A stretch of DNA of 11,951 nucleotides, from positions 1 to 11,951 of the forward strand of contig CAKSCN010000071.1 of NCBI GenBank assembly GCA_934444485.1. The letters are read 5' to 3'. This DNA is from an uncultured Eubacteriales bacterium. GTDB lineage: Bacteria > Bacillota > Clostridia > Oscillospirales > CAG-382. Below are positions 6,687 through 11,951 of the stretch, in pieces (position 1 is the stretch's first letter; the number at the start of each line of letters is the position of its first letter). The notes under the pieces are model-generated. The model was not told the origin of the DNA and made no database searches. It worked only from the letters and a program-made list of their open reading frames with translations. A program made the translations under genes and the position numbers.

Positions 6687-7178
6687 TCATTTGACAATTA
6701 ACTCCATGACTGCGGCAATTACCGCCGGGACAAGCCCTGTTGCAATTATACCGGAAATCCATTTAATGCATTTATCACGTCCGCTTATATACGGCATGAG
6801 ATCCTCCGTCCCCGGAATGACCCACGCATTCGTCCGACACACCCACCATTCGTCTATTACGATGCGGTCGATAAGTATGCACACGAGCAAAATCACAAAC
6901 ATCTGTCTGTAGCCATCGGCAAAGCCGCTTACTCCGTTAATTGCGTATGCGCAGAAAACAATGTAGGCGATGTAAAACAACACTCCGCACGTTTTAAACG
7001 GCACCGCACGTTTTTTTATCGTTTCGTGCGTTGTGAGTCCGAGTTCGACGCATCTTTCACGCACACTGCCGTCGTAGAGAAAAACCATGCCGACAGCACC
7101 GTTTCGTATGCCGATAAGACAATAGACTATAAGCAGTACACCGAGTATTAACCCCTCGGCAAGCAATTTCAAAAGCAT
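6687..7178 (-). CDS. Small membrane protein of unknown function, about four helices
   Basis: I do not recognise a family with certainty. The 163-residue protein has four hydrophobic stretches: about 5-34, 63-83, 92-109 and 138-161. A conserved-looking hydrophilic link, DRIVIDEWWVCRTNAWVIPGTEDL (about 104-127), is rich in Trp, Asp and Glu and lies between the third and fourth helices. The first cytoplasmic or extracytoplasmic loop carries many charges (VRERCVELGLTTHETIKKR). The ATG at 7178 follows the stop of the preceding ATC-hydrolase-family gene directly (TGAATG), with AGGAGG inside the end of that gene, so translation is probably coupled. Its place among hydrolases and methyltransferases suggests a membrane anchor, a permease accessory or a membrane-bound enzyme, but nothing in the sequence decides this. 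Confidence 0.8.
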   Translation of the reverse strand: MLLKLLAEGLILGVLLIVYCLIGIRNGAVGMVFLYDGSVRERCVELGLTTHETIKKRAVPFKTCGVLFYIAYIVFCAYAINGVSGFADGYRQMFVILLVCILIDRIVIDEWWVCRTNAWVIPGTEDLMPYISGRDKCIKWISGIIATGLVPAVIAAVMELIVK

Positions 7179-7880
7179 TCAGTCATTCCTCCTGTAGCCG
7201 TTTTCGTCAACGTATTCGGGGTGAACCTTTGCGTAGCCGTCACGATCGCCGCATATGGCATAATCGCACCTTGCACCGTTTGCGCAGGTAGTCGTCCGAA
7301 CAAGCTTTGCGTGTATAAGCTCCATAGCCTCAAAATCCGGATTACAAAACGCCGGCATAATCTCGGAAAGTCCCGCCTTTTTCGCAAATTCGGCAACCGG
7401 ACATTCGGTAAATTCGTACCTTATTGGCTTATCCGGCGAAAAGGGTTCGAGATTCATTTTGTAGTCGCCCCACCTGTCGCACTGCTTTTTCGCATTGAGA
7501 AAGGCTCTGTACATAAGCTTTTTCATGAACGGGTTATTGCAGTTTACAAAGCGAAGTCGCCGAAACGCCGGAAGAATAAGAGCGCACGTCATTTTCTCGA
7601 TTTCCTCAATCGACGAGACCTTGCGGCAGACGTCGTAATATGCCGTGAGTGCAACGCAGTCGTAGGTTCCGCCCCGTCCGTTGTGAAAGTTTTTCCTGCC
7701 GCCGAGATCCGTGCGCATTTTCCCGAGAAATTCAACATACCTCAATTGCACTCTCTCCCACACGTTCTCCCTTTCCTCCGGCGGATAGTGGAGTGCAATT
7801 GCACGTCGTATACTTTTTCCGCACGCTGGCGAGTATATGACATGACACCGACGGTCAAATTTCAGAGCGCTGTCCTTCAT
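7179..7880 (-). CDS. ATC-hydrolase-family protein 1 (L-2-amino-thiazoline-4-carboxylate hydrolase-like)
   Basis: The 233-residue protein carries the ATC hydrolase family signature in its C-terminal third: FTECPVAEFAKKAG (157-170), PAFCNPDFEAMELIHAKLVRTTTCANG with Cys179, Asp182, His190 and Cys199, and ARCDYAICGD with Cys205 and Asp206. The tail PEYVDENGYRRND is also typical of this branch. Family knowledge suggests hydrolysis of a cyclic C-N or C-S substrate, but few members have been tested. It differs clearly from the second family member at 3488-4123 except in the shared motif, so the two are old paralogues rather than a recent copy. The ATG at 7880 overlaps the stop of the preceding hydrolase gene (ATGA) with GGGAG 10 bases upstream. 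The next gene starts immediately after its stop. Confidence 0.83.
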   Translation of the reverse strand: MKDSALKFDRRCHVIYSPACGKSIRRAIALHYPPEERENVWERVQLRYVEFLGKMRTDLGGRKNFHNGRGGTYDCVALTAYYDVCRKVSSIEEIEKMTCALILPAFRRLRFVNCNNPFMKKLMYRAFLNAKKQCDRWGDYKMNLEPFSPDKPIRYEFTECPVAEFAKKAGLSEIMPAFCNPDFEAMELIHAKLVRTTTCANGARCDYAICGDRDGYAKVHPEYVDENGYRRND

Positions 7881-8683
7881 TGCGCCGCACTCCCTTTCCT
7901 TCGCTTTTCGAGAGTTTTTTCGTGTGTCGCTTCGATTTCCTTCAGGAACAATTCAGGATGCTCGCCGACAAGCACACCGTGTCCCATATTCGGGAAAAGC
8001 TTGTAGGTAAACTTATAGCCGTTTTCACGCCACTGTGCGATGTGCTTTGCAAGCTTCTTTTCGGTAATGCCGTCCGCACCGTGCCATATGTACATATCGG
8101 TTCTACCGAACAGCGAAAAATCCTTGCGGCGTCCGATCATGCATCTATCTTCATTGATCCAGCTTTTCCACGTTGCGTTGCGGTAAACGGCACACTCAAA
8201 GGATTCCTCGCTCCTTTTTGTCATTGCGCACACAATCTTGCGTCGCAGAGGTCCCGCCTTTCCGATGAGAAGGTATGCGGAGCCTGTGAGAAAAAGCAGG
8301 AACAAATTACAAAGAAGTTTATTTTTGATGTTCGGATAATCCATTGTCGGCATACCGTCCGCAATTGTCGTTGCGATGCTCAGCCTTTTGTCCGCAAGCA
8401 CATCCATAAGAACAAAACAGCCGTACGATATGCCGTACAGAATGTCTATTTTTCCGCCGTAGTTCTCCGAAATGTAGTCTCCGAGTTTTTCCGCTTCATA
8501 CCGCACCGATTTAAACTCCGTCTCCGGCTCATCCGGGTTAAAGCCGTCGTATGCTGCAATAATGACATGATACACCTCGGCAAGCCTTTTTGCGGTCGGT
8601 GCCGCACCACGATAGCACACTCCGCCGCCGTGGAGGATAACGAGAAGCTCCGGGTTTTCACGTCCGTATTCAAAGTATTTCAT
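7877..8683 (-). CDS. Alpha/beta hydrolase 1
   Basis: The 268-residue protein has a classical alpha/beta-hydrolase layout. An oxyanion-hole strand LVILHGGG (14-21) is followed by a nucleophile elbow ILYGISYGCFVL with the full G-x-S-x-G and Ser86. A probable acid Asp204 lies in YIWHGADGITEKK, and the histidine is His235 in NMGHGVLVGEHPELF. A hydrophobic insert at about 123-140 (NLFLLFLTGSAYLLIG) is likely a lid over the active site or a membrane contact. No signal peptide is seen, so it should act in the cytoplasm. The ATG at 8683 overlaps the stop of the metallo-hydrolase gene upstream by ATGA, and it overlaps the ATC-hydrolase-family gene downstream in the same way. Ester, thioester or amide hydrolysis is expected; the substrate is unknown. 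Confidence 0.85.
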   Translation of the reverse strand: MKYFEYGRENPELLVILHGGGVCYRGAAPTAKRLAEVYHVIIAAYDGFNPDEPETEFKSVRYEAEKLGDYISENYGGKIDILYGISYGCFVLMDVLADKRLSIATTIADGMPTMDYPNIKNKLLCNLFLLFLTGSAYLLIGKAGPLRRKIVCAMTKRSEESFECAVYRNATWKSWINEDRCMIGRRKDFSLFGRTDMYIWHGADGITEKKLAKHIAQWRENGYKFTYKLFPNMGHGVLVGEHPELFLKEIEATHEKTLEKRRKGSAAQ

Positions 8684-9543
8684 ACGCCGACACCCTTCAA
8701 AAATCCGATCTTCGCTTTCGCCTCGGTGTCATCTGACTCGTCATAGGCATCATACGGTGCGCTCGGGTCGTGAACACGTTTTCCGAACGGTGAGCAGAGC
8801 TTATCCCTGTGTGCGAACGCAAAGTCAAAGTTCTCTGTGTAGCCCGTGTGACCTGTTATGATGACCGGGCTTACGTTCGCCTTTTTGAGTCTTTCTTCGA
8901 GTGCTTCGAGGGATTTTACCGCAAGCTTATTGTCTTCGGCAAGGGATGAAATAAAGCTGTAGCCGCCGTCCGCACCGAACCAGATTGTATCCCCTGTAAA
9001 AAGATATTTGCCGTCGAAAAAGTAGACCATGTGTCCCCACGTATGACCGGGAACGAGGAAGCACTCAACCTTTATTCCGTCGATATCTACAATGTCTCCG
9101 TCCTTTACAAGGAGCTTTTGATTGTTAATCGTTACCTGCGGCAGTTTATAAAGACCGTAAATCACCCGCCGTCTGACCTCGCCCGTGAGATAACGGTTTT
9201 CGATATCGCCTACATAAAGCTTTGCGCTTTTAAAAAGCTCGGGGCTGTCAGCCTCCACCGCTCCGACGTGGTCGGTATCCTGATGAGTAATAAAAATATG
9301 CTTTATCGACTCCGGCTTTATACCGAGCCAGTTCATTTTTTCACCGAGTCTCGGGTAGTTGTAACCGGCGTCTATCATGATTGTCGTATCGCCCTTGCGG
9401 TAAAAGAAAATGTTTGCGACCCACTCACGGACACAGGCGACGTTTTCGTCGATCCACCCCGTGCCGAGCGGCTTGAAAATCTCTTTTCCGCGGTACATAA
9501 GGCTCATGCCCTTTCTTTGGAATTCCGTTGCTTGCTTCGACAT
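8680..9543 (-). CDS. Metallo-beta-lactamase-fold hydrolase
   Basis: The 287-residue protein has the metal-binding motifs of the MBL fold in order. These are THQDTDHVG (His87, Asp89, Asp91, His92), VPGHTWGH (His167, His171), LFTGDT (Asp185) and ITGHTGY (His232). The first motif reads H-x-D-x-D-H instead of H-x-H-x-D-H, so one zinc or iron ligand is Asp, a variant I recall from other MBL-fold proteins. The fold serves lactonases, glyoxalase II-type thioesterases and many others; the reaction here is open. The ATG at 9543 is chosen because AGAGGT lies just upstream; the in-frame TTG at 9561 would place that ribosome site inside the gene. It sits 58 bases after the first methyltransferase gene and overlaps the next hydrolase gene by ATGA. 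Confidence 0.9.
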   Translation of the reverse strand: MSKQATEFQRKGMSLMYRGKEIFKPLGTGWIDENVACVREWVANIFFYRKGDTTIMIDAGYNYPRLGEKMNWLGIKPESIKHIFITHQDTDHVGAVEADSPELFKSAKLYVGDIENRYLTGEVRRRVIYGLYKLPQVTINNQKLLVKDGDIVDIDGIKVECFLVPGHTWGHMVYFFDGKYLFTGDTIWFGADGGYSFISSLAEDNKLAVKSLEALEERLKKANVSPVIITGHTGYTENFDFAFAHRDKLCSPFGKRVHDPSAPYDAYDESDDTEAKAKIGFLKGVGV

Positions 9544-9601
9544 ATCAATACCTCTTTTCAAAAATTCATTCCGGTATACAAAACACAGTCAAACACTCAC
9601 C

Positions 9602-10279
9602 TTATTTCTTGCACACGAACCATGCAATGCTCTTTACGTTGCCGATCTCGACGCTTTTGTACAGCATCCCGAGCCTCACTCTCAAGCTCTCGACGGTTTC
9701 ATACGGCGGTGTGAAAAACTTCATGGGTTCGTACACCTTTTCAATGAATCTGTCGGTTCTCCGACACTCTCCCTTTACGTAAAAGCAGCCGCAAAACACT
9801 CCTCCGCTTTTCAAAACACGGTGAGTTTCCCGGTATGCCGCCGCTTTGTCAGGGAATGCATGAAAGCCGTTGAGCGACAGAACGGTATCAAAGCTTTCGT
9901 CGTCAAACTGAAGTGCGCCGACATCTCCATGAAGGAACGTCACGTTTGAAAGCCCCATTTTCGCCGCTCTCTTGCGTGCTTTCTCCATCATTTCCTCCGA
10001 ATAATCGAGGCAGGAAATTTCCGCACCGGGAAGAGCGGAATACAGAGGCATGGTGAGAACTCCCGTACCGACCGGCACCTCGAGAAGTCTTCCGTTAAAA
10101 TCGCTCGGTATTCCCGAAAGTGCGCCTTCAAGGTAGTCTCCGCACTCTTTTCGGTTCATATTCCACACAAGGCGGCACACCGCTTTTCCGAGGAAAGTCG
10201 AGCAGGTGATCATGCCGTCGTAGAAACTTCCTTTTCCGGTGAGCTTATACGCATTTTCAATCGCTTCTCTGCGCTCCAT
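9602..10279 (-). CDS. SAM-dependent methyltransferase, UbiE/Methyltransf_11 type
   Basis: This is the first gene of the nine-gene operon, 225 residues. The SAM-binding motif I is LLEVPVGTGVLTMPL (65-79, with Glu67 and the GTG turn), the acidic motif II is LDYSEEMMEKA, then HGDVGAL (117-123) and SFDTVLSLNGFHAFPD (129-144), and RVLKSGG (154-160) is the typical late motif. These features fit class I small-molecule methyltransferases; the methyl acceptor is unknown. Motif I has Pro at position 69 where Gly or Ala is usual (EVPVGTG), which is also seen in some relatives. GGAGG lies six bases before the ATG at 10279. A good promoter at 10378-10406 and an 18-bp inverted repeat directly before the ribosome site give it a long leader of about 90 bases. 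Confidence 0.9.
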   Translation of the reverse strand: MERREAIENAYKLTGKGSFYDGMITCSTFLGKAVCRLVWNMNRKECGDYLEGALSGIPSDFNGRLLEVPVGTGVLTMPLYSALPGAEISCLDYSEEMMEKARKRAAKMGLSNVTFLHGDVGALQFDDESFDTVLSLNGFHAFPDKAAAYRETHRVLKSGGVFCGCFYVKGECRRTDRFIEKVYEPMKFFTPPYETVESLRVRLGMLYKSVEIGNVKSIAWFVCKK

Positions 10280-10297
10280 ATATTGCCTCCGTCATTT

Positions 10298-10315
10298 GGT
10301 TAGCTTCAGCTAACC
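10298..10315. promoter_or_regulatory. 18-bp inverted repeat before the nine-gene operon (copy 1 of a shared dyad)
   Basis: The plus strand reads GGTTAGCTTCAGCTAACC: perfect 7-base arms around four bases. As RNA on the transcribed strand it would be a tight stem with a UGAA loop, ending 7 bases before the GGAGG of the first methyltransferase gene. It could thus affect translation start as well as serve as a DNA operator. A copy identical at 16 of 18 positions precedes the ABC genes (2665-2682). Confidence 0.65.
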
Positions 10316-10331
10316 GATAACTTTAATTTAA

Positions 10332-10349
10332 CGTCCCCGAAAAGGGACG
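10332..10349 (-). other. GC-rich hairpin in the operon leader
   Basis: CGTCCC and GGGACG form a perfect 6-bp stem with a 6-base loop, about 30 bases after the expected transcription start. AT-rich bases follow but not a clean T-run, so it is more likely a leader structure that protects or shapes the RNA than a terminator. Confidence 0.4.
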
Positions 10350-10377
10350 AAACACACATATTCCCGTTCACGCTCAC

Positions 10378-10406
10378 ATTATAGCACACATTTTCACGCT
10401 TTGCAA
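10378..10406 (-). promoter_or_regulatory. Sigma-A promoter of the nine-gene operon
   Basis: On the minus strand TTGCAA (10406-10401) and a perfect TATAAT (10383-10378) are 17 bp apart, with TGC directly before the -10 box (extended -10). Transcription should start near 10371, giving a leader of about 92 bases that contains the GC hairpin and the 18-bp inverted repeat. Confidence 0.82.
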
Positions 10407-10630
10407 GAGGGTTTCGAAATTTTTTCAAATATTTCTTAAGCAGTGCGCACAGCACTTAAATTATCCGCAGACATAAACCGCTCTCTCACCAAAATGTCAC
10501 GTTTTCCCGAAGCTCCCCCGTCCGACTGTCGTCTTATTTCATTTTCCGTAAGGCAAGCCGCAGATTGTTCACTCGCTCTCATACCTCACAGCAAAAGTAA
10601 GTCTGCTCCGCATTCTTCGGTAAACGACGG
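10407..10630. other. Intergenic stretch without a supported gene
   Basis: Between the tRNA terminator and the operon promoter I see no gene. A minus-strand frame of 48 codons (10582-10436) has GAGG only one base before its ATG and no recognisable product, so it is not called. The part near 10407-10440 is AT-rich, as expected upstream of a strong promoter. Confidence 0.5.
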
Positions 10631-10668
10631 CAAAAAAGAATCGACACTCTCATACAAGAATGCCGATT
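10631..10668 (-). terminator. Intrinsic terminator of the tRNA-Val gene
   Basis: A 12-bp stem (10657-10668 with 10639-10650, two G-U pairs) with a 6-base loop is followed on the minus strand by CTTTTTTG. The stem begins one base after the encoded CCA end of the tRNA. Confidence 0.8.
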
Positions 10669-10669
10669 G

Positions 10670-10746
10670 TGGTGTGGATGAATGGACTTGAACCAACGAC
10701 CCCTTGCATGTCAAGCAAGTGCTCTGACCAACTGAGCTACACCCAC
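10670..10746 (-). tRNA. tRNA-Val, anticodon GAC, CCA encoded
   Basis: The 77-base gene folds as a cloverleaf. The acceptor stem is GTGGGTG with CATCCAC (one G-U), the D arm is GCTC-AGTTGGTCA-GAGC, and the anticodon arm is CTTGC-TTGACAT-GCAAG with anticodon GAC (valine). The T loop is TTCAAGT, and the discriminator A is followed by an encoded CCA (10672-10670). The T stem, GTTGG with CCATT, has a T-T mismatch and a G-U pair, which is weaker than usual. The gene has its own promoter and terminator and so forms a single-gene unit. Confidence 0.93.
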
Positions 10747-10781
10747 ATATTATATTTACCCGCCGCCTACGCAACGGTGGT

Positions 10782-10810
10782 ATTATATCACAGATAGGCG
10801 CAATTGTCAA
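10782..10810 (-). promoter_or_regulatory. Consensus promoter of the tRNA-Val gene
   Basis: On the minus strand TTGACA (10810-10805) and TATAAT (10787-10782) are perfect, 17 bp apart, with TGA just before the -10 box (extended -10). The expected start near 10775 leaves about 29 bases of 5' leader to be removed by RNase P. Confidence 0.88.
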
Positions 10811-10861
10811 GGTTTATATTCGTGAATGTATGATTTTTACATTTTGTTCACAGCGTTCGGC

Positions 10862-10895
10862 AAAAAAAAGCACCCCGCAGAGAATAACTGCGGGG
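10862..10895 (-). terminator. Intrinsic terminator of the NSS transporter gene
   Basis: CCCCGCAG and CTGCGGGG form a perfect 8-bp GC-rich stem with a 7-base loop, followed on the minus strand by TGC and eight T residues. It lies 16 bases after the transporter stop codon. Confidence 0.95.
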
Positions 10896-10911
10896 TACCC
10901 GAAAATGCCTA

Positions 10912-11951
10912 TTACACCTTATCAACAAAGTTAAAGGTTGCTATGCCGTAAATGTAGATAAATATGATTACAACCGGCACAACATATCTGAAGATCGGCT
11001 TCATCCAGGACTTAACCTTGAGTCCCTTGCCCTCGTTTGCTTCGGCAACGAAGTTATCCCAGCCCCAGCCGAACTTGTTGCAGCAGAAGAGTGCAAACAC
11101 AAGAGAACCGAGAGGGAGAATGTTGTTGGAAACGATGAAGTCCCAGAGATCAAGCCAAGCCGACTCGCTTGTGAAGGGATGGAAACCGCTGAATGTGCTG
11201 TAGCCGAGAGCGGTAGTGAGCGCAAGCGCAAATATTACAACAGCGCATATTGCACATCCGACGGGTCTCGACCAGCCGAACATTTCGCGAACCATTGCAA
11301 GGATGTTTTCGCAAACGGCAAGAACCGTGGAGAGTGCGGCGAACACCATGAAGAGGAAGAAGAGTGCGCCCCACCAACGGCCGCCCGCCATGTTGTTGAA
11401 TACCGACGCCATTGTATCAAACAGAAGGCTCGGTCCTGCGTTTACCTGCTCGCCGTATGTGAAGCAAGCCGGGAACATGATAAGACCTGCAACGATAGCA
11501 ACGAAGGTATCGAGGATGATTACGTTGAGGGACTCGCCGAGAAGTGATCTTTCCTTATTGATGTAGCTTCCGAAGATAGCCATTGAACCCATGCCGACGG
11601 AAAGCGTGAAGAACGCCTGATTCATTGCGCCTACGATAACGCTTCCGTTAATCTTTCCGAAATCGGGGACGAGGTAGAACGAGAGTCCTTCCTTTGCGCC
11701 GGGGAGCGTTGCACTGTGTACGGCAAGAACGACCATGAGAAGGAGAAGAAGCACCATCATGTACTTCGACACTCTCTCAAGTCCTCCCTGGAGGCTGAAG
11801 CAAAGTATGCCGAAGGCAAGAATAACCGTTACCGCAAGGTAGGTCACGTTAAGAGTGGGATCTGAGATCATTCCGACAAATCCGAGATCTGACGTATTGC
11901 CGGTAAGGAACTGCACGAAGTAGTATATTATCCAACCGGTAACTACTGTAT
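10912..11951 (-). CDS. Sodium-dependent transporter of the NSS (neurotransmitter:sodium symporter) family, 5' part outside window
   Basis: About 345 C-terminal residues are visible; the frame is still open at base 11951, where it reads TGWIIYYFVQFLTG, so the GTG at 11916 is not the true start. The visible part has about nine hydrophobic helices. Typical bacterial NSS features include the helix FGILCFSLQGGLERVSKYMM, the segment MNQAFFTLSVGMGSMAIFGSY, which resembles the TM6 substrate and sodium site region, and FFLFMVFAALSTVLAVCENI, which resembles the TM8 sodium site region. The family (LeuT, MhsT, TnaT) couples uptake of amino acids or similar small molecules to sodium. The substrate cannot be told from this part. 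A strong terminator closes the gene, so it is a separate unit from the tRNA and operon that follow. Confidence 0.93.
   Translation of the reverse strand, partial: TVVTGWIIYYFVQFLTGNTSDLGFVGMISDPTLNVTYLAVTVILAFGILCFSLQGGLERVSKYMMVLLLLLMVVLAVHSATLPGAKEGLSFYLVPDFGKINGSVIVGAMNQAFFTLSVGMGSMAIFGSYINKERSLLGESLNVIILDTFVAIVAGLIMFPACFTYGEQVNAGPSLLFDTMASVFNNMAGGRWWGALFFLFMVFAALSTVLAVCENILAMVREMFGWSRPVGCAICAVVIFALALTTALGYSTFSGFHPFTSESAWLDLWDFIVSNNILPLGSLVFALFCCNKFGWGWDNFVAEANEGKGLKVKSWMKPIFRYVVPVVIIFIYIYGIATFNFVDKV

Noticed and set aside
7221..8006. Long plus-strand open frame (261 codons) opposite ATC-family gene 1
   Set aside because: It is antisense to a well-supported gene, with cysteine- and arginine-rich sequence of no recognisable family and no ribosome site.
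7880..8746. Long plus-strand open frame (288 codons) opposite alpha/beta hydrolase 1
   Set aside because: The minus strand carries clear hydrolase motifs and ATGA-coupled starts here. The plus frame has no ribosome site or recognisable motif and looks like a codon-bias shadow.
9031..9714. Plus-strand open frame opposite the MBL-fold gene
   Set aside because: It runs across the boundary of two supported minus-strand genes and has no ribosome site or family pattern.
10436..10582. 48-codon minus-strand frame between the tRNA terminator and the operon promoter
   Set aside because: The GAGG is only one base from the ATG, the product is not recognisable, and no promoter is seen for it. It could be a remnant but cannot be supported.
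10443..10691. 82-codon plus-strand frame
   Set aside because: It runs into the tRNA gene on the other strand and through its terminator; no ribosome site.
1..11951. CRISPR array, insertion sequence, integrase, rRNA
   Set aside because: No regularly spaced repeats, no transposase- or recombinase-like protein and no rRNA sequence were seen on either strand.

Overview
The window reads as a chromosomal segment of an anaerobic, probably gut-dwelling Clostridia-type Firmicute (Oscillospiraceae/Ruminococcaceae-like). This rests on strong GGAGG ribosome binding sites, consensus sigma-A promoters, mid-range GC, tight operons with ATGA overlaps, a tRNA with an encoded CCA end, and protein families common in such genomes. 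The taxonomic guess is inference. Every gene supported here lies on the minus strand, so transcription runs from high to low coordinates.

Layout in transcription order. (1) 11951-10862: the 3' part of a sodium:neurotransmitter-symporter-family (NSS) transporter, ending in a strong intrinsic terminator. (2) 10810-10631: a tRNA-Val(GAC) with its own near-ideal promoter and its own terminator. (3) 10630-10280: a non-coding stretch with the promoter and leader of the next operon. (4) 10279-3488: nine tightly packed genes, several overlapping. They encode a UbiE-like SAM methyltransferase, a metallo-beta-lactamase-fold hydrolase, an alpha/beta hydrolase, an ATC-hydrolase-family protein (L-2-amino-thiazoline-4-carboxylate hydrolase family), a small membrane protein, a second alpha/beta hydrolase, an LCM/TcmP-type methyltransferase, a BAAT-C-type alpha/beta hydrolase and a second ATC-hydrolase-family protein. 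(5) 3391-1: a TetR-type repressor gene behind a perfect consensus promoter and a palindromic operator, followed by two coupled ABC-transporter half-subunits with fused membrane and ATPase domains, the second cut by the window edge.

The nine-gene operon plus the TetR/ABC unit looks like one functional locus that transports and chemically processes a small molecule. It has hydrolases of four fold types or subfamilies, two unrelated methyltransferases and a heterodimeric ABC transporter, but no recognisable assembly-line enzyme. Two observations support a linked function. An 18-bp inverted repeat (GGTTAG-N6-CTAACC, 16 of 18 bases identical) lies in the leader of the nine-gene operon and again in front of the ABC genes. 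The order methyltransferase, hydrolase(s), ATC-hydrolase-family protein also occurs twice. The substrate is unknown. A thiazoline-containing or metal-chelating compound is a hypothesis only.
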